Source: Ascochyta rabiei (Eukaryota > Ascomycota > Dothideomycetes > Pleosporales > Didymellaceae). Taken from it: a stretch of DNA of 64,000 nucleotides. Under the pieces are notes generated by a model that was not told where the DNA came from, ran no database searches, and worked only from the letters and a program-made list of their open reading frames with translations. Of this stretch, positions 1 through 11,422 are shown in pieces. Both the position numbers and the translations under genes were made by a program. The stretch is taken from NCBI RefSeq assembly GCF_004011695.2, contig NC_082423.1, positions 558,001 through 622,000 of the forward strand. The letters run 5' to 3'. Each line of letters begins with the position of its first letter. The stretch's first letter is position 1.

Positions 1-69
1 CCTCTGCCTGCCTCTGCCTGCCTCTGCCTGCCTCTGCCTGCCTCTGCCTGCCTCTGCCTGCCTCTGCCT
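1..69. repeat. 10-bp minisatellite at the left edge
   Basis: Tandem copies of CCTCTGCCTG run from the first base to about position 69 and decay into CCTCTGCCTTGCCCTCTG. The array is cut by the window edge, so its true length is unknown. It is not the TTAGGG-type telomere repeat. No coding role is visible. Confidence 0.95.
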
Positions 70-499
70 TGCCCTCTGTTCTGCATCTTTTGTAATTACT
101 ACACCTCTTCTCCACGGATGTTTGGTCATGTGTGTGCGTGTGTATCGGCGTTGTAAAATGTTCATGTACATCAGCTTGAAACGAACTTTTCTATCCATCC
201 CATCCACATCATCCCCCCAAAGCAAAAACAATGCACGCGTGAAGCCAGGACCACTGGATCATGGAAGCATGAGCCAGCCTGTTGTTGTTACTCCTGTTGT
301 TGTCGGGCTTTGAACGTCAAACACTCTCCTCTGTTTTCTTGCTCTAGGACATGCGTTGCACAGGCGCCCACACCAGGCCCACTGGAGGCTACAGGAGCCA
401 TCCACGCACACGCACATGCACATGGACGCCATGCGAGATACCCCGGCCACTTTCGCATTCAAACAGACTAGTGATGAGGTGGAGTCACGACGTTGCCTA

Positions 500-551
500 T
501 GAGAGGGTGAGGTATAGCAGCTCTATCCAAGCCATTGAATTTGTATCATCT

Positions 552-591
<40 letters not shown>

Positions 592-700
592 TGGGAGAGG
601 TATGTCAACTCTATCCAAGCCATTGAATTTGTATTATCTTGTGTATGTGTGAGAGTGTGAGAGAGAAAGAGAGAGAGAGAGAGAGAAAGGGAAAGCACTA
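500..700. repeat. Duplicated ~90-bp unit ending in (GT)n(GA)n microsatellites
   Basis: The segment beginning CTCTATCCAAGCCATTGAAT occurs twice, near 518 and near 609. Each copy is followed by TTGTAT[C/T]ATCTTGTGT, then GT repeats, then a run of GA repeats. The copies differ at few bases, so this is a recent tandem duplication of one microsatellite-bearing unit. The rest of 70-919 shows no gene I can support. Confidence 0.85.
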
Positions 701-919
701 TCAAGGCTTTTACAGGAGAGACCCACCCAGAACCGTTGAAACGCCATGAAGGGTATCTTGAACAAAACTAGCTAGGGGTACAGCGAAGTGAAGAAGAGGA
801 AACAGCATCGCCAGTCGTAAGAGAGCGAGCGGTACTTATGTGTACGGGTTGTTTGTGGTGTTGCTGAAGCAGCTGCCTTGTCCTTGGTCAATCAAAGAGC
901 AGTTGCGAGGTCCGAATCC

Positions 920-1759
920 CTAGTTCGGGACACTGTAGCCGGAGCTCTTGGGGCCGAAGATCCAGTCTATCGCGTTATTAGGACTGTGTTGTTGGGGAGA
1001 ATGGAGGTCACTTACACTGGGCACTGTACTTGACCTCAAAGGCTGCCTTGCGGCCCTTGCAGGTGGCCGGTTTGTTGCCACCGGCGGTCTCGATGCGGTA
1101 GACTGTGTTGATGCCGCCTTGAGACAGGCCTTTGGTGTCCTTGAGGAGCAGCCACTTGATCGCACCCTCGGCGTTGGTGCCCGGGCAGGAAGACGTCGGG
1201 GCGTCCGTCTCGTTCAACTTGCCGAGCACCGTGAGAGGGTACGGAGACAGAGAAAGCTGGTCGAGAGCGAAGACGGGCGCGGCGCCACTGAAGAAGTGGT
1301 GGCCAACGAGATGCTCGAAGCCAAGGGACTGCAGGTTCTGGGTGAAGCGTGTGGGCTGAGAGCTCAGGGACAGGGCGAGTGGAGAGATGGAGGGGATGGT
1401 CCATTTGGCGAAGGGGTCATTGTTGAGCCGTGTGCCGATATCGTAGAGGTTGGCTAGTCATTGTCAGTCTTGACTCCAAGCTTCAAACTCGGAGTGGACT
1501 TACCAGTGGCGCCAGTGGTTCCCGGAGCAGCGTTCTCGTCGCCGGTCGCGCAGGTGTAGTTCTGCGTGCCGACACCGAGAAGGACGTACTTGAGCCGAAG
1601 CCCATCTGGACCGGGCAGCGCGCTCTTGGGCATCAACTTGGCGAGCTTGTCGAGGTTGCCGGCTGGGGCGTAGGCTTGCGTCTGTTGGGCCGGCAAGGCA
1701 TGGACCGAGCTGGCGAGGAGGGCGAGCGCGGACACGGTGGCTGAGAGTGTGAAGCGCAT
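920..1759 (-). CDS. Secreted DUF3455-family protein
   Basis: Three exons on the minus strand: 1759-1504, 1453-1016 and 966-920, giving 246 aa. The introns (1503-1454 and 1015-967) both start GTAAGT and end TAG. The start is an ATG followed by a signal peptide (MRFTLSATVSALALLASSVHA). The core LKYVLLGVGTQNYTCATGDE is the hallmark of the fungal DUF3455 family, sometimes labelled malate-dehydrogenase-like without basis. After the first splice it reads ANLYDIGTRLNNDPFAKW. Reading through the second intron would stop at YSAQCK; splicing gives YSAQYWIFGPKSSGYSVPN and the full family C-terminus. The function is unknown; the protein is probably extracellular. The family assignment is by recognition, the splicing from sequence. 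Confidence 0.88.
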
Positions 1760-3472
1760 GGTGATGGATGTTTGTGTTGGAAGACGAAGTGGAGGTTAGA
1801 GAGGAGTGTAGGGGTATAAGATAGAACAGGACTAGATTGACTGAAGGTGACGAAGAGATTTTCCCACACGGTCCGCTTTGGCCTTCACCTTCACTTGGAA
1901 AGAGCAGTCGGTATCATCTGCGTACAGCTTTTGCCCATGACCAGGCGGCTAACTTTCTTATACCTCTTCTCCCCTTCACCCTCATCCCTGCTTTTAGACG
2001 TTGGAAGACCGCGGCTGCATGCTAGTCCACGCGCTATATGCATGCGAGCATGCGAGCATGCGAGCAAGTGGAGGCGGCCCTGTTCGCGACCGCATGTCCG
2101 TCTGCCACCCATGAGGCGAGACGCAGCTTGGAGCTGGTGACATGGAGATGGTCTAAGCGCAAGTGCCATAGATGGCGCTTTGCCCATGGCAGCAGGCGGG
2201 TCCTAAACCTTGTCTCTCCTGAAGCGCTGATACGTCCGAAACGGACGTCTGGACAAGGACCCTGGGCGTTACGACGGGAGTGCATGCTGGTTGTCTGCCT
2301 GAGTCGCATAGCAATAGCACTGCTTCTCGTGTTGAGCCTCCATTCGTACGGCCAGCTCTTGTGCGCGTCGAGTGTTTGACATCGCCTCCACAAAATCACG
2401 GCAAAGCAGTGTCAAGTCTGCCTCACGCAAGGCGGAGGCCCCCATCCAACAACAAAGATGACAGCGTCTCATACGCTCTGTCAAGACACCAACATCCTGA
2501 GATCTACTCGCAAAGTCCGATTCGAGGCTGGACCATTGTGCCTCTCGGTGATGAACGGGAGGTTGGGCCATGGTTGTAGCTCCGTGCAGGCGCCATTCAA
2601 TCAACGGCTGGTAAATGATCTAGATGCAGACGAAAAGGCCGCAAATGAACTGATTATAGCATGCATGAGCTATCGAATAGCCCCGCTTTTGGCTGAAATG
2701 TGAGCTAAATGTTGGCGGCGCCTACACACCTTAGATTGTGGAGTCGTATGCTACGGCGGGGTCAGCACACGCCGCGCAGGGTGATGCGGCAAATTCGGCA
2801 CAGCCAGAGCAGAGGACAGTCACGTAGGGGCTGACACTGAGGCTGTGCAGGCGATGTAGGATGTTGGTGGAGTTGGGGGAGGGTTTGGACGCAAAGTATC
2901 CGTTAGAATTTCATGCAGACCATGTGTATGCCATTTCCTCACAAACTCAGAAAGCAAAAAGCTCACCAGCATGTTCAGTGCCTCTTTTGGCCGGAGAAGC
3001 AATATCCAGAAGGTGCATTAGCCTCATGCATGTCAGCTAAAGAGGTACAATTAGCATGCTTTTCCCAACACAGGTGGAGATTTGGGGACCCGCACTACGA
3101 GCATGCTTGTTGACAATGCGGGCCATCAGTCTGTTCGCCGACAGATCCAATGTACGGGAAAATCTGGCGCAGTTGCAATAGATCGTTGACTCGGCTTCGG
3201 CTATTCGTGAAGATGTGCTGTGCAAGGATGGGAGGTCGCTGGACGGCCGCTAGAAACGGTAACGGGAAGTGGGGCTCTAGACTACATTGCTTCGACAACC
3301 TCCTTCGTTCCTCGCAAGACATCGCCACAGCCAGTACCGACAATGCAACTGCTGCAGTCTGTCTTGGAGCTTGTACTGTTTTGAACAACGTCGCCGATAA
3401 CTGTCTCGATAGACGTTGGTTGTAGCTGAGGCCAGATCGCAGCGGGACGGAGCCGAAACTGTCCATGGAATA
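1760..3472. other. Gene-free stretch
   Basis: No ORF here combines an ATG, plausible splicing and a recognisable protein. The only structure I see is an imperfect short repeat of GCATGCGA around 2038-2064. The first ~100 bp is the 5' flank of the DUF3455 gene, and the last part is the promoter of the P450 gene. Confidence 0.6.
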
Positions 3473-5122
3473 ATGGACACTCCATCATTGAGTGCTAGCG
3501 TCGTTGGTGTCTGGCCATACGCTCTACTACCACTTCTGGTGAGTGTGTTACAGGGTCAGCACACACACACTGACATGTGTAAACAAGTCCATCATCATCT
3601 ATGCTTTCTATAACGCGTGGCTACACCCACTGCGTCACTACCCTGGACCACTACTCTGGCGATCTTTCCGTATTCCATATGTGGTTTCAACCCACAAAGG
3701 ACAACTTCACAAGCAACTAAAGGAATTCCACACTATCTATGGGCCAATCGTTCGAATTGCTCCGGATGAGCTCTCCTACGCTGATGGCAGAGCATGGAAG
3801 GATATATACACAAACCGGACTGGCCATCAGCCATTTCCACGAAACCAGACCTGGTTCAAGAAGCAAACTCCAGACGAGCCTCACTCTATCCTGGGCTTCG
3901 ACGAGGCTTCCCACGCAAGATACAGACGCGCATTTGCGAATGCCTTCTCGGATAAACATCTCAGAGACCTAGCGCCGATTGTGGAAGGCTATGTCGATCT
4001 ACTCCTTTCAAGACTACAAGCATCCACAACAGACTCAGTAGATTTGGATCATCTGATCGAGTGTATAGCTTTTGACATTGGCAGCGATCTCTCTTTCGGT
4101 CAGTCCTTCGACTCACTCCGGAGCGGGAAAGTGCACCCCTGGGTGGAAGTCGCCAACGGCTTCGGAAAAGGTCTTGCTCTTGTTGCCTCAATCAATCGGT
4201 ATCCACCCATAGAGCGTCTATTACGGTACATCATCCCCAAGAAGATCATGCAGAAGATGCAAAACCACGCCATGATGAGCAGTGCTATGGCACAGAAACG
4301 CCTCGCCATGAATACGGACCGACCAGACTTTGTAACTCCAACCAAGAAATACGTCGAGGCGAAAGGAGGTATAGAAGGCAAAGAGTGGGACATCAACCTC
4401 ATGATCTTTGTCTTTGCCTCTAGTGAGACGATAGCCTCTGCGCTTACTGCCATCTTCCGCGAGCTCGTCCAACATCCAGGCACCCTCCACCGTCTCACTT
4501 ACGAACTACGCTCTACTTTCCAGAGCGAGGCGGACCTCACAATCGCGTCGACTGCTCATCTCTCTTATTTGAACGCAGTCATCAACGAAGGGTTGCGTCT
4601 CGATCCGCCTGTCGTAAACGCACCACCTCGCGTTGTGCCACCCGGTGGTGACACGGTTTGCGGACGATATGTACCTGCTGGAGTATGTCACTACGATTTC
4701 CATTTCCCAGTTCGATGACCCTCACCTACATCTGGTCTCATCACCTTCAATATGAAAAGGACGCATACTAACGATCGTAGACGTACGTAGCGTACAACCA
4801 ATTCGCCGCAAACCGACAGAAGTACAACTTCCATCTCCCCAATACCTTCCTACCAGAGCGCTTCCTTCTGGGCAAGTCTTCCCGTCACAACGACAAAGAC
4901 GACATGGCATCTTTCCAGCCCTTCAGCATCGGTCGGCATCAGTGCATTGGCATGAAACTTGCTTACGCCGAGATGCGTATCATTGTTGCCAAGGTTTTGT
5001 GGGGATTCGACATGCAGTTGGCCAATCAACAAGACAGATTTGATTGGGGCGAGCAAGCGACGTATATTTTCTGGGACAAGAGACCGCTGAAGGTGTGCAT
5101 GACTCGTGCAAAGATGGAGTGA
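3473..5122 (+). CDS. Cytochrome P450 monooxygenase
   Basis: Three exons: 3473-3538, 3588-4682 and 4781-5122, about 500 aa, the normal length for a microsomal fungal P450. The 22-residue first exon supplies the start of the hydrophobic N-terminal anchor and splices to SIIIYAFYNAWLHPLRHYPGP, the proline-rich hinge. Further landmarks are the I-helix segment FVFASSETIAS (Ser where Gly is usual before x-E-T), the K-helix ExxR (NEGLRLDPP), the PERF motif (LPERFLLG) and the heme loop FSIGRHQCIG with its Cys near residue 442. Intron 2 (4683-4780) holds a TACTAACG branch site. It probably hydroxylates a small lipophilic substrate at the ER with a P450 reductase; the substrate cannot be read from sequence. 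No biosynthetic cluster is evident around it. Confidence 0.95.
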
Positions 5123-5541
5123 TGCGACGAGATCTAAACAGATTGTACAAAATCGGTTGGTTGGTAGATATTTGCGAACAATGAATATAATAAGACTCGA
5201 AACACACTCACTACGTCCCTGAGGATACTCTACAAAGGAGCTCGCTGCCTCTGGGCTGTACCTGGAAAAGGCTCAATTTCCCTTCCCACCTTTGTAGTTA
5301 TTTGCAGATATTGAACAGCTCCAATCGCGATCGAGATTACTCGAGAACCGAAACGCAGCTTCCTGAAGACTACAAAAACGACCGGTATCTAGTATCGCGA
5401 GCAAGACCGGCACACAGGACGCATCTTCCCCAACCAGCCACCACGCACCCGTTTCGCCCTGACCCTACGCGATGTCGAACTCCACGGCGTGTTGACGGAC
5501 TCCATACATGCACCCGCCAACGCGGCTAAACGCTAACCCAT

Positions 5542-5542
<1 letters not shown>

Positions 5543-5621
<79 letters not shown>
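5543..5621. repeat. (CA)n microsatellite
   Basis: About 39-40 uninterrupted CA dinucleotides, followed by CT-rich sequence. Confidence 0.98.
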
Positions 5622-5623
<2 letters not shown>

Positions 5624-5847
5624 ATACACTCACTCTCTCTCTCTCCTTCCCTTGCCTTCCCGTTCCTCAATCCTCCAGAGCCGTGATTCAACATACCCAC
5701 CCAACCAGCCCTTCTCAGCACCAGCTGGAATCCGCAGGGAAACCAAGCAGCCAGCCACTCAGCCAATACAAGCCCGATGCCAAGAAGGTCCGACGCCGAC
5801 GACGCCGACAGAAGAGCAGAAAAAAAACCTGGAAACGAACGGAATGT

Positions 5848-5912
5848 AGAAGAAGAAGAAGAAGAAGAAGAAGAAGAAGAAGAAGAAGAAGAAGAAGAAG
5901 AAGAAGAAGAAA
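5848..5912. repeat. (AAG)n microsatellite
   Basis: About 21 uninterrupted AGA/AAG triplets. They make long artificial Arg/Lys and Ser/Phe frames. Confidence 0.98.
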
Positions 5913-5973
5913 GACCTCGGGAGTGAGTGAGGGAATATCCATCCATCCATCCCCATATCGCAGGGCCTTGAGC

Positions 5974-6009
5974 AAAAAGAAAAAGAAAAAAAAAAAAAAA
6001 AAAAAAAAA
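5974..6009. repeat. Poly-A tract
   Basis: An A-rich tract broken by two single G residues, then 24 uninterrupted A residues. It lies 60 bp beyond the AAG repeat. Confidence 0.95.
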
Positions 6010-7150
6010 GGCAGCAACACGAAGAGCCTCGTCCGAGTCCCTGACTGGCTGATGGAGATCTGCTAGCTGATGGAGATCTGCTAGTGCTGGACTGTACAAG
6101 TAATCGGATTTCAATAAGGAAGCTGCGTTGTAGTCGTCTTCCTCCGGTGTCGTCGTTGTCGCTGTCAATACATATCACGTACGCTACGCGACGCGGCTGA
6201 ACGCAATGACCAGTGTCTTGTGTCAAGGGCAATTCATTGCCTATACACAGCATCCTCACTTCTTTTACATACAGCCTTGGGTCTTGTATGCAGAAGCAGG
6301 GCAAACACACCCTACTGCTGCTGCCTGGGTCGTGCTCGGAAGGGATACATTCTTTAAGCCACATGGAATCTGACGATACTATCAAGACCGTACAAGAACA
6401 CAATTGAGCGCAAGGATTCCATTGTTCGCGTATACGTACACACTCCATCACCGCTTTCACAAATCCATCTTCAGCGCCAGTCACAGCCCAGACAAGTGTC
6501 TGTAACATCCCAGCTTTACTGTACGCCGCCGTTCCGCCCTATGTTACCTAGACTCGCAACAAGGATCGCGGAAGAAGGGCTGAAGCAGACCGTACCCTCA
6601 CCAACCACCTTTGAGAATACACCATCGCCGAAGGAAAGGCGTAGAAGCAAGAAAGCAATACCACGCACCGGTAACGCCAAGCCAGAGACCGCCTGACTGC
6701 ACCAGTCGTGTGTGAACGAAAAGCCAAAGAGAAGGACCGTTTAGTCGCGCCACAACACCAAGAAATGAATCGAACCCGCCAGTTATGTACGTGTACTGGA
6801 GGAAGAGAAGGACCAACGAACAGTCAGACCGGGATCGCGTTCTGGCAGTCGACTTTCCGACGTCAACCCAGTGAGATAGGAGAAGCCTTTTGGTGACAGG
6901 AGGATGCTGCGTTCCCTGTTGAGATGTGATGTACGCCAAGCGCCAGACTATGCATTGGCACTGCACCAGAGAAAGGAGAGGAAGGACAAGGGACGTTGAT
7001 TACAAGTTCGTAGGGGGAGGGGATGAAGGTAATGCAAGCGTTGGTGGGTGTCGGCAGTACTTTCAAGAGCTATCCCCAATCAGAGATGAGTGGGGATCCT
7101 ACCGTGGCACCTCAGACATCGATTTTACCTGACGACAGTGAGCCCATAGT

Positions 7151-9145
7151 TCAAGCATCCGGACGATAACGCGCGTTGTGTTGATCGTCTGCACTTGATT
7201 GGTATGCATACCGGTTCATCATCTGACCCTGCATCGGCATCCCCATGTGGTGAACGCCGTTGTGTTGCAGCTGAGCAATGCCATAAGGATTTTGGTGGCT
7301 GACGTCACTACCAAGGAAATTGTTCATGGCAGCTCCATGAAGACCCTGTGTTTGCGAGACTGGGCAGTCCTTGTGAGCAAGAAGGAGCGTCTTGAGGTTT
7401 ACTATTTCCTCGCGAAGTTGAGTAACGGTAGCAGAGAGAGCGTCGTTCTCTGTGCTGAACAGCTCAACCTTGGCCTGCAGATTGGCAAGCCACTGCTTCT
7501 TCCTTTGACGGCACTTGAGGGCAGCAACCCTAGAGCGGGTTAGTACGACGCATATATAGCTGTCAGAACGAAGAGCGAGACGTACCTGTTTCTCTCAAGG
7601 AAGTTCTTGCGCTTCTCCTCGTCGGTCATCTTGCGGCCCTTGCTGTCGAACTCTTCTTCTTTCATGTTCGCCATCTCGTCGTCAGAGTCGTCTTCATCAT
7701 CCATGGAGGCAGCAGCGCCCTTCTTGCGTCCACCTTTGGGAGCATCATCGGCTTTTCGCTTCGTACCGGCGGCTTGCTTGCCGTTAGCAGCACCTTTCTT
7801 GCCTCGTGTACGAGATCCTTTGTTCTGCTCACTTTGACCGGACTCGGAGAAGTCACCAGTGTCGGCAGAAGCCATGCTGTTGATGGAGCCCTTTGTATTG
7901 CGGCGGCTGTGATCAGCGCCGACAGGTTGGACAGGCATATGACCAGCGTTCACCGACTGGTTCTGGGGCGCCATAGAGAACGGTGGCTGGTTGTTCCTAG
8001 CACCGCCGCCATTCTGACTTGCAAACGAGAGCAAGTCGTTAGCGGCGCTGCTGACGTCATGATTAGCGTATGGGTCGTTTTGAGACCTCTGCTGTTGTTG
8101 CTGGGCTTGCTGATAGTTGTTTTGGCGATCCATTCCTGCGGTTACCGTGTCAGGTTGTGAAGTGGGTGCTGCCGAGGTCTTATTTTGGTTAGCCTGAGCG
8201 GCCGCTCGCATAGCAGCCTGCTGGAAGTCACCTGTTCCAGGAGTGACACCAGCACTTTGGAGGTTGAAGATAGCCTGGGTGTTGGGACTTGGGGCGGGGA
8301 ACATGGACCCACCTCCGCCAGGCGTAAGACCAGTGCGCAGAGAAGACTCGTTGGGGGTAGGGAAGCCTCTGAACGATTCGCTGAAATAGTCCGTCTGGCC
8401 TGTAGGACCACTGAGCATGGCAGGGCTCAAAGGGCCAGCGCGCAACGACTGCCAGCCAGGTGTGATACCGGGCAACGGAGACGGCGACGTGATGTTTGCA
8501 ACGGGCGGCAGAATGGTGCGGCCGCCAGGTGTTTCTACAGAGCCGTTGCCTCCGAAGGACTGCTCGAAGACGTTTGGCTCCAACGAGAAGGGGTTGTGTA
8601 CAGTGTTGAAGTAGTCGGGCGTGTCACCGGTTGTTGATGGCGCGGGCTTGGGAGGAGGTGCCAGCGGGGCTGCATTGGTCACCGCAGGCTTTGCGTCGGG
8701 GTTGGTGGGTTCGGATACGGTGGCTGTTCGGTGAATTAGCCAAACGCACTGTCGATGGTAGCGAAGAAGGCGCGACGACGACAGAGTCGATGGCGGCAAG
8801 CAGGATGTGACTTACGAATGTCTTTGGTGTCTGGCTTGACCTCTGCAGGCTCTGTGGACGACGGCATGGTTAGCGATGCTTGCGCATAGCGGTGAGGCTT
8901 AAGCACAGATGTTGAAAGTATGACGTGATGCACGCGCAACTGCAAATACAGGCAGGTACAGTATGCAATTGAAAGGAAGGGGGCGGTGGCAACGCGTCGA
9001 ACAGGCTGGGGCAGGCACTAGAAGCGCACTGGTGTTACTCACCTTCAGTCTTGGTCACGACGGGAAGGGTACTTTTGCTATCTTTGGGAGAGGACATGTT
9101 CGAATTCTGGGGGGAGGTGCGCGTGGTATGAGTTGCAGCAGCCAT
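7151..9145 (-). CDS. atfA: bZIP stress transcription factor AtfA/Atf1
   Basis: Four exons: 9145-9043, 8851-8816, 8723-7586 and 7529-7151, giving 551 aa. All junctions are GT-AG. The first join reads VVTKTEEPAEVKPDTKDI, followed by PTVSEPTNP. The N-terminal half has the Atf1-type conserved blocks (FSLEPNVFEQSFG, LSPAMLSGPTGQTDYF, GLTPGGGGSMFP). The last intron (7585-7530) cuts the basic region exactly within ERN-R-VAALKCRQRKKQWL, which is followed by a leucine zipper (VELFSTENDALSATV). In Aspergillus and fission yeast these nuclear factors bind TGACGTCA as dimers and act below the Hog1/Sty1 MAP kinase in oxidative, osmotic and conidial stress responses. Perfect TGACGTCA sites lie in the 5' flank and in the coding region. 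Family assignment is firm; target genes are unknown. Confidence 0.96.
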
Positions 9146-10933
9146 GTTCGGGATGGTGACGTAGCGGTGGTGACAAAGACGATCTCCTGGTACTCGGGCC
9201 TAAGGTCTACACTTCACTCTCCACACACGACGTGTCTCGAGAATGCACCAACGCGCGCTGGCCGTAGACGTGGTCGCAATGCTTCCGAAACCTTATCATA
9301 CACTGTCAGCACGCTCGAGGTCGACTTTGGCGATGCAGCTGTGCGATGCGCCGTAATGGGTGCTGGCAGGTGCTGGCAGGTGCTGGCAGGGGGCGGCGAG
9401 AAGGTAGTGCAGGGCCTTCGGGGGCGGCGCGCACAACGACGGCAGCAGCAGCGATAGCATAACGACGTACCTTCAGCAAGACAGAGGATTGCGCAAAGTG
9501 CGGGGTAAGACTTTGCGATCCGAAGAATCGATATGCAGATGCGCCGCCAGTGAGAAAGCGATTGTCTGAGAGATCTCGAGGATTTCGACAGTGACGTCAA
9601 GCCCCTATGGAGGTCGCGGTCTGCTTTCACTGGTTGCGTGGTGCTCTACAAGACCAAGCAGCTCCCGGTAGCTTGGTTCGAACGTGATCTTGTTCACTGG
9701 GATCTCAATGAGGCTCTTCCCTAGGCGGAGACGGGGATCGTTGCTCGTGGTGACGATATGACAATGGAGGCGTTCGCGATGAGGTCAGAGGGCAGGACAG
9801 CGAGCAATTTCTGGAAGTGACGCAGCTTTGTGCCAAGCTGATAACGTGATGCAGCGTCTTCCGGGCTAGAACTGTCGCGCCCGCTCTCGTGGCCACTCAC
9901 AGCGCTGTCTTGACTCACCGCCTCGCCCGGGCTGATCGCTGCCCCTTTTGAACTGCCTGCCACGAGAAGCGCTCACTGGATCCCCAGCATGCTGCCGTTC
10001 AACCTCTGTGGTTTGGCCAGCATTCCGTTCCTGCAGGATGCTGTCGTGATATCATCCCTTGGGCCAGACGCGTAGACGCAGCACACAGACATTGTCACAT
10101 TCGTTTACCGTGCGGATTGGAGGGCAGTTTGAGGCCGTTTGAGGCCGGTGGGGACAGCTGTTCCCAACCGTCCACCAGGTCGACAGCCAATTGCCGGGTC
10201 CGACTGCATCTCGATCCCTCTGCATCCACGGTATCAATGTCGATCGATGGCATTTGCGCTTTCCAAATGGTGCTGCGATAGTGATCGCGTTCCACCAATC
10301 GAGGAGCAACCGTACTTTCTAGCGTACCCTCCAAGGTAAGCAATAGTGCGTTTGGCAAAGCGTTGCTTTGAAATCAGTGTTGGTGTTTTGGCAAACGGAG
10401 CTGAGAAGAGTCGTCACCAAGTGCAACTCATGCCTGAGGTAGCGTCCTGCAGTGAGCAGCCCTTGCCTAGCACCTTGACTTGATTGTGTGGCAGGAATAT
10501 CTGGAGTACCATGTAGACTCGCTTGCAAGCCTCACTTTAGTAGCCACGTTCCAATGCGTCGCCAGAGCCATCATGGCTCTTGTAAGCGTGGTCCACAGTT
10601 CTACCTCATGTTTTGGTCTCCCAGCTTAGTTCAACACGTACACGATCTGCGAGATGAAAGGGGAGAAGTTGATTGAGCCCTACTCTGAGCAAGTCTCCAA
10701 GTTTCGAAAATGATAAAGACTCCAGTGACATGTGCAACATAGCAAAGCAAAGTACAGTATCCTCGAGCGAGGACTGTATGCTCAAACAGTCTCTGTTGTG
10801 ACGTCTGTGTGCAAGGCGGCTGGGAAAGCGTCATGTTTCGTGTCGTGAATTCAGTAGCTGGAGACGCTGTCAAGTAGTCCCCATCCATTGAAGGCCTGCA
10901 CCTCATCTCTTCCCACCTTTCTTCACTCCTTGT
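9146..10933. other. Gene-free stretch between atfA and the HIU hydrolase gene
   Basis: It holds the atfA 5' flank with a CRE at 9592 and a 10-bp triplication (GCTGGCAGGT) at about 9360-9390. A minus-strand frame at 9721-9963 looks faintly coding but has no ATG and no recognisable homology. Otherwise I see nothing. Confidence 0.55.
9592..9599. promoter_or_regulatory. Palindromic CRE (TGACGTCA) upstream of atfA
   Basis: A perfect 8-bp CRE lies 447 bp upstream of the atfA start codon. This is the consensus site of ATF/CREB bZIP dimers, so autoregulation is plausible. Its function is inferred. Confidence 0.55.
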
Positions 10934-11422
10934 CTACGATCCGCGATATGTCGTGTACCCAAACGGCCCAAGCAAGACAGGCACATGAAAATGCTCCTGT
11001 TTCTGTGCCTCCCTAACGACGAACTGCACGACAACCTCTGGGAAGAAAGTACTGACCCCTCTTCCTCCAAAGTACGCCTCCGTATCGAAGGTCAGGCTGT
11101 ACTTCTTGTCGCCTTGCTCGTGGAACACATCCTCCAGCTGCTCGCTCGAGAACGGACTGGCAGGTTTCCAAGCCGTGACGCGTCCGTCGCCGTTTGTGGT
11201 TGCGGAGAACCTGAGCGCGGCGTCGGATGTCGAGGACGGGTTGAGCAGCGTGAGTACGACGGGTATGTTCGCTGCGGGCTTGCCAATCGTGGTGTCGAGG
11301 ACGTGGCAGGTGATTGGGGGCTTCTTTTCTGTCGACATGGTTTGGTTTGCGGGCGTGGGTGCTGTGGCTGATAGATGGGCCGAGAGTGCTTCGATGCGGT
11401 GGGTTGCTGGAGAGGAGGGCAT
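10934..11422 (-). CDS. 5-hydroxyisourate hydrolase with N-terminal PTS2 peroxisomal signal
   Basis: A single exon of 162 aa from an ATG. It is a transthyretin-like protein that hydrolyses 5-hydroxyisourate, the product of urate oxidase, to OHCU in purine breakdown. Signatures are ITCHVLDTTIGKPAANIPV near the start of the domain, the TTNGDGRV segment and the invariant C-terminal tetrapeptide YRGS. Residues 9-17 (RIEALSAHL) fit the PTS2 consensus (R/K)(L/V/I/Q)xx(L/V/I/H/Q)(L/S/G/A/K)x(H/Q)(L/A/F). This supports the upstream ATG as the true start and predicts import into peroxisomes through Pex7. The domain itself starts near residue 36, so the leader is extra. No other urate-pathway gene is adjacent. 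Confidence 0.93.
   Translation of the reverse strand: MPSSPATHRIEALSAHLSATAPTPANQTMSTEKKPPITCHVLDTTIGKPAANIPVVLTLLNPSSTSDAALRFSATTNGDGRVTAWKPASPFSSEQLEDVFHEQGDKKYSLTFDTEAYFGGRGVSTFFPEVVVQFVVREAQKQEHFHVPVLLGPFGYTTYRGS

Larger units (their letters stand above)
5123..7150. other. Gene-free, microsatellite-rich stretch
   Basis: No gene supported. It contains three simple repeats listed separately and a small tandem duplication of CTGATGGAGATCTGCTAG at about 6049-6084. Long open frames across 5530-6170 on both strands consist of His-Thr, Cys-Val, Lys/Arg or Ser/Phe runs and come from the repeats. Confidence 0.6.

Noticed and set aside
1..69. Possible telomere at the left edge
   Set aside because: The unit CCTCTGCCTG is not TTAGGG or a known fungal telomere variant, and ordinary genes follow.
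5533..6168. 211-codon minus-strand frame and overlapping 127-249-codon frames
   Set aside because: They run through the CA, AAG and poly-A repeats; the peptides are Cys-Val, Ser, Phe or Lys/Arg runs with no independent coding sign.
9721..9963. 80-codon minus-strand frame (SRYQLGTKLRHFQKLLAVLP)
   Set aside because: It starts at GTG, not ATG, and I could find no partner exon or family.
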